Source: Pseudomonas sp. TH43 (GTDB taxonomy: Bacteria > Pseudomonadota > Gammaproteobacteria > Pseudomonadales > Pseudomonadaceae). Taken from it: DNA of 64,000 bases. Below are positions 44,337-52,381 of this stretch, in pieces. Location: contig NZ_JAEKFI010000004.1 in the NCBI RefSeq assembly GCF_016650635.1, positions 1,064,001-1,128,000 on the forward strand. The letters are read 5' to 3'. The position numbers and the translations under genes are program-made. The notes below the pieces were generated by a model. The model was not told where the DNA came from. It ran no database searches and was given only the letters and a program-made list of their open reading frames with translations. The first letter of the stretch is position 1. Each line of letters starts with the position of its first letter.

Positions 44337-44382
44337 AGAACCGGGTTCACACGGGATCACCGAATATTTTCAGGAATTCACC

Positions 44383-45348
44383 ATGAGCTTTATCACCGAA
44401 ATCAAAACCTTCGCAGCGCTGGGCAGCGGTGTTATCGGCAGTGGCTGGGTGGCCCGTGCGTTGGCCCACGGGCTGGACGTCGTGGCTTGGGACCCGGCGC
44501 CGGGCGCCGAAGCGGCGCTGCGCAAACGCGTGGCCAATGCCTGGGGTGCGCTGGAGAAAAGCGGTTTGGCGTCCGGCGCTTCACAGGATCGTCTGCGCTT
44601 TGTCGCGACCATCGAAGAGTGTGTGCGCGATGCCGATTTCATTCAGGAAAGCGCCCCGGAGCGGCTGGAGCTGAAACTCGAACTGCACAGCAAAATCAGC
44701 GCGGCGGCCAAACCCAACGCACTGATCGGCTCCAGCACCTCTGGCCTGCTGCCCAGCGAGTTCTACGAGAGCTCAACGCACCCGGAACGCTGCGTGGTCG
44801 GGCATCCGTTCAACCCGGTTTACCTGCTGCCGCTGGTGGAAGTGGTCGGTGGCAAGAACACCGCGCCCGAGGCCGTTCAGGCAGCGATGAAAGTTTACGA
44901 ATCCCTCGGCATGCGTCCGCTGCATGTGCGCAAGGAGGTGCCGGGGTTCATCGCTGACCGCTTGCTTGAAGCGTTGTGGCGTGAGGCGCTGCACCTTGTG
45001 AATGACGGCGTGGCGACCACTGGCGAGATCGACGATGCTATCCGCTTTGGCGCTGGGTTGCGCTGGTCGTTCATGGGTACATTCCTGACTTATACGCTGG
45101 CGGGTGGTGATGCGGGAATGCGCCACTTCATGTCGCAATTCGGCCCGGCGTTGCAGTTGCCGTGGACGTATCTGCCGGCACCGGAACTGACTGACAAGTT
45201 GATCGATGATGTGGTCGATGGCACCAGCGAACAGCTTGGCGAGCGCAGCATTTCGGCGCTGGAGCGCTATCGTGATGATTGCCTGCTGGCGGTGCTTGAG
45301 GCGGTGAAGACCACCAAGGAAAAGCATGGCATGAGCTTCAGCGAGTGA
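44383..45348 (+). CDS. cdhA: L-carnitine dehydrogenase
   Basis: 321 residues, 3-hydroxyacyl-CoA-dehydrogenase fold. NAD motif LGSGVIGSGWVARALAHGLDVVAWD near 11-35; then IQESAPERLELK, GSSTSGLLPSEF and the catalytic HPFNPVYLLPLVEVV and GFIADRLLEALWREALHLVNDGV. It oxidises carnitine to 3-dehydrocarnitine, the first step of the pathway. No thioesterase fusion is present; that role is a separate gene (cdhB) here. Confidence 0.95.
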   Translation: MSFITEIKTFAALGSGVIGSGWVARALAHGLDVVAWDPAPGAEAALRKRVANAWGALEKSGLASGASQDRLRFVATIEECVRDADFIQESAPERLELKLELHSKISAAAKPNALIGSSTSGLLPSEFYESSTHPERCVVGHPFNPVYLLPLVEVVGGKNTAPEAVQAAMKVYESLGMRPLHVRKEVPGFIADRLLEALWREALHLVNDGVATTGEIDDAIRFGAGLRWSFMGTFLTYTLAGGDAGMRHFMSQFGPALQLPWTYLPAPELTDKLIDDVVDGTSEQLGERSISALERYRDDCLLAVLEAVKTTKEKHGMSFSE

Positions 45349-45370
45349 TGTGTCTGGCTTGAGACCGCTG

Positions 45371-45540
45371 CCCTCACCCTAACCCTCTCCCGGGGGGAGA
45401 GGGGACTGACCGAGTCGATATTTCGAAATACATCGACCTGAAAGCTCGGGTCGAACTCAAGTTTTGAAAAGCCCCCGATCTACTCCCTTCCCCCTCTCCC
45501 CCCTGGGGGAGAGGGCTGGGGTGAGGGGGTAGCTTTTGAT
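45371..45540. repeat. Intergenic inverted repeat (CCCTCACCC family)
   Basis: Arms at 45371-45415 and 45484-45535 between cdhA and cdhB. Confidence 0.8.
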
Positions 45541-45572
45541 CTTGACGACCAACCCACTGCCGGAACCCAATC

Positions 45573-46049
45573 ATGCCCACCCTGACCACCTACCAAACCC
45601 GCATCATCCCCGACTGGGTCGACTATAACGGCCACCTGCGCGATGCCTTCTACCTGCTGATCTTCAGCTATGCCACCGACGCCCTGATGGATCGTCTAGG
45701 CATGGACAGCAACAACCGCGAAGCCAGCGGTCACTCACTGTTCACCCTCGAACTGCACCTCAATTACCTGCACGAAGTGAAGCTCGACACCGACGTCGAA
45801 GTGCGCACGCAAATCATCGGTCACGACAGCAAACGCCTGCACCTCTATCACAGCCTGCACAAAGTCGGAGACGACCAGGAACTGGCCGGCAACGAGCAAA
45901 TGTTGCTCCACGTCGACCTCGCCGGCCCGCGCTCGGCGCCGTTCAGCGCTGACACTCTCAACCGCCTGCAAGCCATCGTCGCCGAGCAGGCCGATCTGCC
46001 TGCCCCGGCTTACATCGGCCGCGTGATCGCGCTGCCGCCACCGCGATAA
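45573..46049 (+). CDS. cdhB: Betainyl-CoA thioesterase
   Basis: 158 residues, hot-dog fold 4-hydroxybenzoyl-CoA-thioesterase-like. The signature WVDYNGHLRDAFYLLIFSYATDALM near 12-36 carries the usual catalytic acid; LHLNYLHEVKLDTDVEV follows. It releases glycine betaine from betainyl-CoA, feeding gbcAB. Last of the cdh genes here; a terminator-like hairpin on the opposite strand follows. Confidence 0.9.
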   Translation: MPTLTTYQTRIIPDWVDYNGHLRDAFYLLIFSYATDALMDRLGMDSNNREASGHSLFTLELHLNYLHEVKLDTDVEVRTQIIGHDSKRLHLYHSLHKVGDDQELAGNEQMLLHVDLAGPRSAPFSADTLNRLQAIVAEQADLPAPAYIGRVIALPPPR

Positions 46050-46057
46050 ACGCAGGC

Positions 46058-46210
46058 AAAAAAAACCCCGATACCAGCCGTGACTGGATCGGGGCGAACA
46101 TTCCTTTGAGGAGCTTGCGCGGCGAGGGTGACCAAACCTTCGTGAAGCGAGCTGAGCCCAGTGTGCCGACTCCCCTCCCCGGCGAGTTAGCCGAAAACGA
46201 CCTGTTCATA
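46058..46210 (-). ncRNA. Candidate small RNA ending at a strong terminator
   Basis: On the minus strand a stem CCCCGAT / ATCGGGG (46088-46094 with 46066-46072) is followed by eight T residues, a textbook terminator, yet no minus-strand gene lies upstream within 1 kb. The 257-base gap upstream of the next gene is otherwise empty, so the terminator may end a short RNA of roughly 100-150 bases. The 5' end cannot be fixed. An 88-residue frame on that strand overlaps the terminator and cdhB and is not credible as protein. Confidence 0.4.
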
Positions 46211-46306
46211 GTCGTCTCAGCCACTGCGACAAATCGCCCTTGCCGTCACCGCATGTGACTACCAGAATCGAGCCACGACCTCCGATGCCGAAGAAGGATT
46301 TGCGTG

Positions 46307-46567
46307 ATGATGTACGCCGATTTGATTGACCAGGAAGATCTGTTGGGCCAGCTCAAGTCACTGGGTTTTGAAGTGCCGTCCGGCGCCACGGCCGAGCAGG
46401 CCTGCGAGTATGCGGTGCGCGGTCTGGATGATGTGCGGGCGAATACCCTGCGCACGATGGTCAAGCAGATGTACACCAGCAGCGCGACGATTTTGCCGGC
46501 AGTGCGCGAAGCGTTCGACAAGCAGTTGTTGCCGGCGCTGGCGCAGTACCAACAGACCCGCGCCTGA
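46307..46567 (+). CDS. Small conserved-looking hypothetical protein
   Basis: 86 residues from ATG at 46307, eight bases after AAGGA; GTG at 46304 and ATG at 46310 are alternatives. Helical, soluble, no signal: LIDQEDLLGQLKSLGFEVPSGATAEQACEYAVRGL then TMVKQMYTSSATILPAVREAFDKQLLPAL. I recall a similarly placed small gene near gbdR in P. aeruginosa but cannot name a family. Codon use matches the neighbours, so it is likely real. Confidence 0.7.
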   Translation: MMYADLIDQEDLLGQLKSLGFEVPSGATAEQACEYAVRGLDDVRANTLRTMVKQMYTSSATILPAVREAFDKQLLPALAQYQQTRA

Positions 46568-46622
46568 GCCTTCGGAGCTTTGCTAAAGTGGTGGCCTCAT
46601 TGACCACCACAAGCGAGCACCG

Positions 46623-47069
46623 ATGTTTCGTATCCAACCCTGCCAAACCGCTGAACAAGCGGGCTGGCTGCCTTTGCGCCAGGCACTCTGGCCGCATACT
46701 TCGGAGCAGGAGCATCGGGGCGAAATCGACGCACAGATGCGCGAGCCGCAACGCTATATCAACTTCATCGCTTATGACGCTCAGGAGCAGCCGATCGGCT
46801 TGGCCGAGGCGTCATTACGCCGCGATTACGTGAATGGTACGGACAGTTCGCCGGTGGTGTTTCTCGAAGGTCTTTACGTGGCGCCGCAACAACGCCGTCA
46901 AGGCGTTGCCGCGCGGCTGATTGAACAAATCGCACAATGGGGAAGGGACCAGGGCTGCGTGGAAATGGCCTCTGACACCGACGTCGACAACCTGCCGAGT
47001 CAGGGCACCCACAAGGCGCTCGGCTTCAAGGAAACCGAGCGTGTGGTGTTCTTCAAGCGTTCGCTCTGA
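46623..47069 (+). CDS. GNAT acetyltransferase resembling AAC(6') aminoglycoside acetyltransferases
   Basis: 148 residues. Segments WLPLRQALWP, YDAQEQPIGLAEASLRRDYVNGTDSSPVVFLEGLYVAPQQRRQGVAARLI (acetyl-CoA loop RRQGVA) and GTHKALGFKETERVVFF match chromosomal AAC(6')-type enzymes such as those of Acinetobacter along the whole length. It transfers acetyl from acetyl-CoA, possibly to an aminoglycoside 6'-amine; the true substrate may be cellular. It ends directly against the end of gbdR, with no bases between the stop codons. Confidence 0.8.
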   Translation: MFRIQPCQTAEQAGWLPLRQALWPHTSEQEHRGEIDAQMREPQRYINFIAYDAQEQPIGLAEASLRRDYVNGTDSSPVVFLEGLYVAPQQRRQGVAARLIEQIAQWGRDQGCVEMASDTDVDNLPSQGTHKALGFKETERVVFFKRSL

Positions 47070-48173
47070 CTACAGACGCACGCTGGCAAACGTCGACTCA
47101 TTACGCGCCTGACTCAACGCCGACATTGGCCCCGACAGCGGCGACATCACGATCGCCTGCGGCAGCGGCAGCATCGCCACCTGTTGGGTAGTGTTGGAAC
47201 CTACGCGTTCGTCACGCGGCGGAATGCCGAAGTATTCGCGATAGCACTTGGAAAAGTGCGGCGTCGACACGAACCCGCACACCGACGCCACTTCGATGAT
47301 CGACATCGGCGTCTGCTTCAGCAACTGCCGGGCGCGGATCAAGCGCAGCTTGAGGTAATAGCGCGACGGCGAGCAGTGCAGGTATTTCTGGAACAGCCGC
47401 TCCAGCTGTCGACGGGACACGGCAACATAAACGGCCAGTTCGTCGAGGTCGATCGGCTCTTCGAGGTTGGCTTCCATCAGCGCAACGATTTCCTGCAACT
47501 TCGGCTGGTTGGTGCCGAGCATGTGCTTGAGCGGCACGCGTTGGTGATCCTGCTCGTTGCGGATGCGCTCGTAGACGAACATCTCCGAAATCGCGGCGGA
47601 CAGTTCACGGCCATGATCACGGCTGATCAGGTGCAGCATCATGTCCAGCGGCGCGGTGCCGCCGGAGCTGGTGAAACGGTTACGGTCGAGAGTAAACAGG
47701 CGCGTGCTCATGGCCACACGCGGGAAAGCCTCCTGCATCGCCGCCAGGCATTCCCAGTGCACGCTGCAATCGAAACCGTCGAGCAGGCCGGCGCAGGCCA
47801 ATGCCCAACTGCCGGTGCACACGGCGCCGAGGCGCTTCGACTGACGCGCCTGGCTTTGCAGCCACGACACGTGTTCCCGGGTCACGGTGCGTTGAATGCC
47901 GATGCCGCCGCAGACAATTACGGTGTCCAGTGGCGGAGCTTTGTGCATGGAAGCGTCGGGGGTGATTTGCAGACCGTCACTGGCCCACACCTGACCACCA
48001 TCGACGGTGAGGGTGCTCCAGCGATACAGCTCGCGACCGGACAATTGGTTGGCCATGCGCAGAGGTTCTACTGCGGAGGCCAGGGAAATCAGCGTGAAAT
48101 TGTCCAGCAGCAGAAAGCCGATGGATTGAGGCGCACGGTTCTGGGGTTGGGCCCCGGAGTTGAACGACGTCAT
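47070..48173 (-). CDS. gbdR: GbdR, glycine betaine/dimethylglycine-responsive AraC-family activator
   Basis: 367 residues; GAGGAG precedes the start. N-terminal GATase1-like domain (SIGFLLLDNFTLISLASAVEPLRMANQLSG; AVCTGSWALACAGLLDG) and C-terminal AraC HTH pair (DELAVYVAVSRRQLERLFQKYLHCSPSRYYLKLRL; MSIIEVASVCGFVSTPHFSKCYREYFGIPPRDERV). It activates gbcA, gbcB, dgc, sox and other genes when glycine betaine or dimethylglycine is present. Position next to sdaB matches PA5380-PA5379. Confidence 0.95.
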   Translation of the reverse strand: MTSFNSGAQPQNRAPQSIGFLLLDNFTLISLASAVEPLRMANQLSGRELYRWSTLTVDGGQVWASDGLQITPDASMHKAPPLDTVIVCGGIGIQRTVTREHVSWLQSQARQSKRLGAVCTGSWALACAGLLDGFDCSVHWECLAAMQEAFPRVAMSTRLFTLDRNRFTSSGGTAPLDMMLHLISRDHGRELSAAISEMFVYERIRNEQDHQRVPLKHMLGTNQPKLQEIVALMEANLEEPIDLDELAVYVAVSRRQLERLFQKYLHCSPSRYYLKLRLIRARQLLKQTPMSIIEVASVCGFVSTPHFSKCYREYFGIPPRDERVGSNTTQQVAMLPLPQAIVMSPLSGPMSALSQARNESTFASVRL

Positions 48174-48288
48174 CGCGGTATCTCCTCACACAAAGCGGGT
48201 GATGGCCTCAGGCGGAGGCTCTTGTTATTGCCAGCATTCTCGCGTGGGAGACGGGCTTTGTTATGACAGAGCAAATGCCATGCCTAAA

Positions 48289-48332
48289 ATTGAATGGCCG
48301 TTCAATAACTCCTGAAAACGACGTCGCGACGT
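48289..48332. promoter_or_regulatory. Palindromes upstream of gbdR
   Basis: The first palindrome has TTGAA/TTCAA arms like the BetI operator at 56120-56139 but spaced four bases wider; the second contains head-to-head GTCGC half-sites. Either could control gbdR. Regulator not known from the sequence. Confidence 0.45.
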
Positions 48333-48603
48333 GTCTATACGAGCCGTCCGACGAAAGGTATTTCGAAGTGCCATCAGCGCTGGTGAAAGCCCCGCCCCGA
48401 TGCGTGTGAGCAAATCGGTAGCACTTGTGGGAACAGGCCTGGGCGCCGTTTGCAGGGAGTGTCACCGCAGGCACGGGTGACGGACGGTAGGAGGCGCCGG
48501 GGACGCCTCCCGGGTGGGAAAGGTTCTTGTCTGATTGCGACGCGCTAAAAGGTGGCGTGTTTGAATGCGCGTGTTCACTTAACGCGCAGTTTTGACTGTT
48601 ATT

Positions 48604-48697
48604 TGTGGCGAGGGGATTTATCCCCGTCGGGTCGCGTAGCGGCCCCAATCTTTTACGACTGCTGCGCAGTCGAACGGGGATAAATCCCCTCGCCACA
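48604..48697. repeat. REP pair (GTGGCGAGGGGATTTATCCCCG family)
   Basis: Arms at 48604-48626 and 48675-48697, exact complements over 23 bases, just after the sdaB stop. Confidence 0.85.
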
Positions 48698-48708
48698 AGA
48701 ACCCGGTT

Positions 48709-50085
48709 TCAGCACTCCACCGCGCTGACCGCCAGGCCACCGCGCGAGGTCTCTTTATATTTGTCATGCATGTCGGCGCCGGTATCACGCATGGTGCGGA
48801 TCACCCGATCCAGCGAAATGAAGTGCTGACCATCCCCGCGCAATGCCATCTGCGCCGCGTTGATCGCTTTCACCGCCGCAATCGCATTGCGCTCGATGCA
48901 CGGCACTTGCACCAGGCCACCGACCGGATCGCAGGTCAGCCCAAGGTTATGTTCCAGGCCAATCTCCGCCGCGTTGCACAACTGCTCGGGCGTAGCGCCA
49001 AGAATCTCCGCCAGCCCCGCCGCCGCCATGGCGCACGCCGAGCCGACTTCGCCCTGACAGCCCACTTCGGCCCCCGAGATCGAAGCGTTCTTCTTGCACA
49101 GAATCCCTACTGCCGCCGCGCTGAGGAAATAGTCGACCACATTGGCGTCGGTGACCGCTTCGCTGAATTTCATAAAGTAGTGCAACACCGCCGGGATGAT
49201 CCCCGCCGCACCATTGGTCGGCGCTGTCACCATGCGCCCGCCCGCAGCGTTTTCTTCATTCACCGCGAGAGCGAACAGGTTGACCCACTCCATGGCGCTG
49301 AGCGTCGAGCCAATCACGTTGGGCTTGCCCAATTCCTGAAGACTGCGGTGCAACTTCGCCGCCCGCCGCCGTACATTCAAACCGCCCGGCAGAATGCCCT
49401 CGTGCTTCAGCCCCTGCTCGACGCAATCCTGCATCGCGCGCCACAGCTTCATCAGCCCCGCGCGAATCTCGTCTTCACTGCGCCAGACCTTTTCGTTGGC
49501 CATCATCAATTCGGCCACGCGCAGGTTGTTGTTCTTGCACAGTTCCAGCAACTCGACCGCGCTGGAAAAGTCATACGGCAACTCGGTGCGATCGAGATCG
49601 ACCACGCCACTGCAAGCCTGGGCTTCATCCACGACAAAACCGCCGCCGACCGAGTAGTAGGTATCGCGATGCAGTTCACCGTGATCGCCTTCGGCAACCA
49701 GGGTCATCGCATTGGGATGGAACGGCAGGTTTTCGTCGATCAGGCGCATGTCCCGCGCCCAGACAAACGGCACCGACCAGCGGCCATCCAATAAAAGCGT
49801 GTGGGTTTCGCGCAGCGCCTGAATACGCGGGCCGATCTGCGACGGGTCGATCGCGTCCGGCCAATCGCCCATCAGGCCCATGATCACTGCATTGTCGCTG
49901 CCGTGACCGATGCCGGTGGCTGACAGTGACCCGAACAGTTGCACCTCGATCCGCCGCACCTGTTCCAGTTGATGTTTGTTGCGTAGCGACTCGACGAACA
50001 ATGCGGCGGCGCGCATCGGCCCGACGGTATGAGAACTGGACGGGCCGATGCCGATTTTGAACAGGTCGAAAACGCTGATAGCCAT
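48709..50085 (-). CDS. sdaB: L-serine ammonia-lyase, iron-sulfur type
   Basis: 458 residues from ATG at 50085 (MAISVFDLFKIGIGPSSSHTVGPMRAA). The 4Fe-4S cluster ligands lie in LCKKNASISGAEVGCQGEVGSAC, and LTCDPVGGLVQVPCIERNA follows, as in single-chain serine dehydratases. It turns serine to pyruvate and ammonia, the exit of the betaine-glycine-serine route into central metabolism. Equivalent to PA5379. Confidence 0.95.
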   Translation of the reverse strand: MAISVFDLFKIGIGPSSSHTVGPMRAAALFVESLRNKHQLEQVRRIEVQLFGSLSATGIGHGSDNAVIMGLMGDWPDAIDPSQIGPRIQALRETHTLLLDGRWSVPFVWARDMRLIDENLPFHPNAMTLVAEGDHGELHRDTYYSVGGGFVVDEAQACSGVVDLDRTELPYDFSSAVELLELCKNNNLRVAELMMANEKVWRSEDEIRAGLMKLWRAMQDCVEQGLKHEGILPGGLNVRRRAAKLHRSLQELGKPNVIGSTLSAMEWVNLFALAVNEENAAGGRMVTAPTNGAAGIIPAVLHYFMKFSEAVTDANVVDYFLSAAAVGILCKKNASISGAEVGCQGEVGSACAMAAAGLAEILGATPEQLCNAAEIGLEHNLGLTCDPVGGLVQVPCIERNAIAAVKAINAAQMALRGDGQHFISLDRVIRTMRDTGADMHDKYKETSRGGLAVSAVEC

Positions 50086-50521
50086 TGCTGCAGAGCTCCT
50101 GAGGATGCCGATCCGGGGCGTGAAGCGCCCGCTGGCGGAGCTGCTACGCTCAAGCTGCAATCCGCCGGAATGCCCGCATCATCAGGCTTTTGTCGGGGAG
50201 CACGGCGTCTGACACCGACGCACTCATGTCCACCAGCGCCGCGCCGTTTTCACCCCCGGTTTTCGCCGTTTTTATGCGGATCAGAGGGTGACTCGGGGCA
50301 GAAAAAAGCTGTAAACGACGTCACTGACACTAGATACGACCATCCCTGTACTGGATACGACCCCCCCTGTAGGCGTCAGATTTTCACTGGTACATGATCG
50401 TTATGACTCGATTGCAAGGCGCCGTGGTAGAGCTGTCTCCAGAACGCCATCCAACCGCAACCTATAAGTGCGGTGGTCCACAGTCGGAACACTGCCAAAA
50501 AAAACACCAAGGAGTCCATCC
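50086..50521. other. Divergent promoter region of sdaB and choX
   Basis: 436 bases with no gene. It contains three direct repeats at 50315-50362 and the choX ribosome site AAGGAG at 50508-50513. Confidence 0.7.
50315..50362 (-). promoter_or_regulatory. Triple direct-repeat operator between sdaB and choX
   Basis: The core ACGAC begins at 50315, 50336 and 50357, exactly 21 bases apart. The last two copies extend to GATACGACC(A/C)(T/C)CCCTGTA, 16 of 18 bases identical. Read on the minus strand the core is GTCGT, close to the GTCGC half-sites upstream of gbcA, gbcB and caiX. Two-turn spacing points to an AraC-family activator bound on one DNA face. Whether it serves sdaB, choX or both is not evident. 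Confidence 0.6.
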
Positions 50522-51469
50522 ATGAAAGGTTCCCCGTCGTTGTTGTTGGCCGCCATGCTGAGTCTGCCGTTACTGGCGCAAGCTGCAGAACCGGCGCAGT
50601 GCAGTACCGTTAACTTCTCCGATGTCGGCTGGACCGACATCACCGCCACCACCGCGACCACCTCTGTCGTGCTCAACGCCCTCGGCTACAAGACCAAGAC
50701 CACCATGATCTCCGTGCCCGTGACCTACAAGTCGCTGGCCGACGGCAAGAACATGGACGTGTTCCTCGGTAACTGGATGCCGACCATGGAGAACGACATC
50801 AAGGCCTACCGCGACGCCGGCACCGTGGAAACCGTACGCACCAACCTCAAGGGCGCCAAGTACACCCTCGCCGTGCCGCAAGCCTTGTATGACAAGGGTC
50901 TGCATGACTTCGCCGACATCGCCAAATTCAAGAAAGAACTCGACGGCAAGATCTACGGCATCGAGCCTGGCAACGACGGCAACCGTCTGATCCAGAGCAT
51001 GATCGACAAAGACGCCTTCGGCCTGAAAACCGCCGGTTTCAAAGTCGTCGAATCGTCCGAAGCGGGCATGCTGTCGCAGGTTGACCGCGCGCAGAAACGC
51101 GACACCGCCGTGGTCTTCCTCGGCTGGGCGCCGCACCCGATGAACAAGCGCTTCAAGATTCAATACCTGACCGGTGGCGATGATTTCTTCGGCCCCGATT
51201 TCGGCGCAGCGACCGTGGCGACCAACACACGCAAGGGTTACGCCGAGGAATGCAGCAACGTCGGTCAGTTGCTGAAGAACCTGGAGTTCAACGTCGACAT
51301 GGAAAGTGAACTGATGGGCAACATCCTCGACGACAAGATGAAGCCTGACGCGGCCGCCAAGGCCTGGCTGAAAAAGAATCCACAGGTGCTCGATACCTGG
51401 CTCGCTGGCGTGACCACCATTGACGGTAAACCTGGCCTGGAGGCCGTGAAGAGCAAGCTGAGTCAGTAA
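50522..51469 (+). CDS. choX: Choline-binding periplasmic protein
   Basis: 315 residues, start 50522 after AAGGAG. Signal peptide (KGSPSLLLAAMLSLPLLAQAAE). Aromatic cage residues of the ChoX/CbcX family: VGWTDITATT, FLGNWMPTMEND, YTLAVPQALYDKG and FLGWAPHPMNKRF. Binds choline for the ChoWV (CbcWV) transporter; in Pseudomonas the same core also accepts CaiX and BetX as interchangeable binding proteins. First gene of the choXWV unit. Confidence 0.93.
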   Translation: MKGSPSLLLAAMLSLPLLAQAAEPAQCSTVNFSDVGWTDITATTATTSVVLNALGYKTKTTMISVPVTYKSLADGKNMDVFLGNWMPTMENDIKAYRDAGTVETVRTNLKGAKYTLAVPQALYDKGLHDFADIAKFKKELDGKIYGIEPGNDGNRLIQSMIDKDAFGLKTAGFKVVESSEAGMLSQVDRAQKRDTAVVFLGWAPHPMNKRFKIQYLTGGDDFFGPDFGAATVATNTRKGYAEECSNVGQLLKNLEFNVDMESELMGNILDDKMKPDAAAKAWLKKNPQVLDTWLAGVTTIDGKPGLEAVKSKLSQ

Positions 51470-51478
51470 TCGCTTATG

Positions 51479-51500
51479 CCGGACGGCGCAAGCCGTCCGG
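51479..51500 (+). repeat. Intercistronic hairpin choX-choW
   Basis: Perfect 9-bp stem CCGGACGGC / GCCGTCCGG with loop GCAA, then GCTGTTTATTT. It may act as an attenuator or a 3'-end stabiliser that keeps the binding protein in excess over the permease. Confidence 0.75.
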
Positions 51501-51535
51501 GCTGTTTATTTCCTTGCATGCGGACGTTCACTACC

Positions 51536-52381
51536 ATGCTGATTGATCAGAAAATACCTTTAGGCCAGTACATCGCGGGCTTCGTTGAATGGTTGACGCA
51601 ACATGGCGCCAGCACCTTCGACGCCATCGCCGTGACGCTGGAAACGATGATCCACGGCGTGACGTTTGCGCTCACCTGGTTCAACCCTTTTGTCTTGATC
51701 GGCCTCATCGCCCTGCTCGCGCATTTCATCCAGCGCAAATGGGGATTGACCGTTTTCGTCATCGCTTCCTTTCTGCTGATCCTCAATCTTGGGTACTGGC
51801 AGGAAACCATGGAAACCCTCGCCCAGGTGCTGTTCGCGACCCTGGTCTGCGTGGTCATCGGCGTGCCGTTGGGCATCGTCGCCGCGCACAAACCGATGTT
51901 CTACACGCTAATGCGTCCGGTACTCGATCTGATGCAGACCGTACCGACCTTCGTTTACCTCATTCCTACCCTGACCCTCTTCGGGCTGGGTGTGGTGCCG
52001 GGCCTGATCTCCACGGTGGTGTTCGCCATCGCTGCGCCGATCCGCCTGACCTACCTGGGCATCCGCGATGTCCCGCAAGAACTGATGGACGCCGGCAAGG
52101 CCTTCGGCTGCTCGCGTCGCCAATTGCTCTCACGGATCGAACTGCCTCACGCCATGCCGAGCATCGCTGCCGGCATCACCCAGTGCATCATGCTGTCGCT
52201 GTCGATGGTGGTGATCGCGGCACTGGTCGGCGCCGATGGACTCGGCAAACCGGTGGTCAACGCACTGAACACTGCTGATATCGCCCTGGGCTTCGAAGCG
52301 GGCCTGGCGATCGTACTGCTGGCGATCATGCTCGACCGTATCTGCAAACAACCCGACGCTAAAGTAGGGGGTGACGCATGA
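51536..52381 (+). CDS. choW: Quaternary-amine ABC transporter permease
   Basis: 281 residues from ATG at 51536. Six or so membrane segments (FVLIGLIALLAHFI, GLTVFVIASFLLILNLGYW, VLFATLVCVVIGVPLGIVAAHKP) and the permease coupling loop with ELMDAGKAFGCSRRQLLSRIELPHAMPSIAAGITQ. Forms the channel of the choline/carnitine/betaine importer, family CbcW. Stop overlaps choV start by four bases. Confidence 0.93.
   Translation: MLIDQKIPLGQYIAGFVEWLTQHGASTFDAIAVTLETMIHGVTFALTWFNPFVLIGLIALLAHFIQRKWGLTVFVIASFLLILNLGYWQETMETLAQVLFATLVCVVIGVPLGIVAAHKPMFYTLMRPVLDLMQTVPTFVYLIPTLTLFGLGVVPGLISTVVFAIAAPIRLTYLGIRDVPQELMDAGKAFGCSRRQLLSRIELPHAMPSIAAGITQCIMLSLSMVVIAALVGADGLGKPVVNALNTADIALGFEAGLAIVLLAIMLDRICKQPDAKVGGDA

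Larger units (their letters stand above)
48174..48708. other. Gene-free region upstream of gbdR
   Basis: 535 bases without a gene. Near gbdR are two palindromes: ATTGAATGGCCGTTCAAT at 48289-48306 (16 of 18 symmetric) and ACGTCGCGACGT at 48321-48332 (perfect). 48380-48560 is GC-rich with small hairpins (GAGGCGCCGGGGACGCCTC near 48491). A REP pair has arms at 48604-48626 and 48675-48697 beside the sdaB stop. Confidence 0.7.

Noticed and set aside
45958..46224. 88-residue minus-strand frame after cdhB
   Set aside because: It runs through a terminator and into cdhB, with no conserved features; the terminator is better explained by a small RNA.
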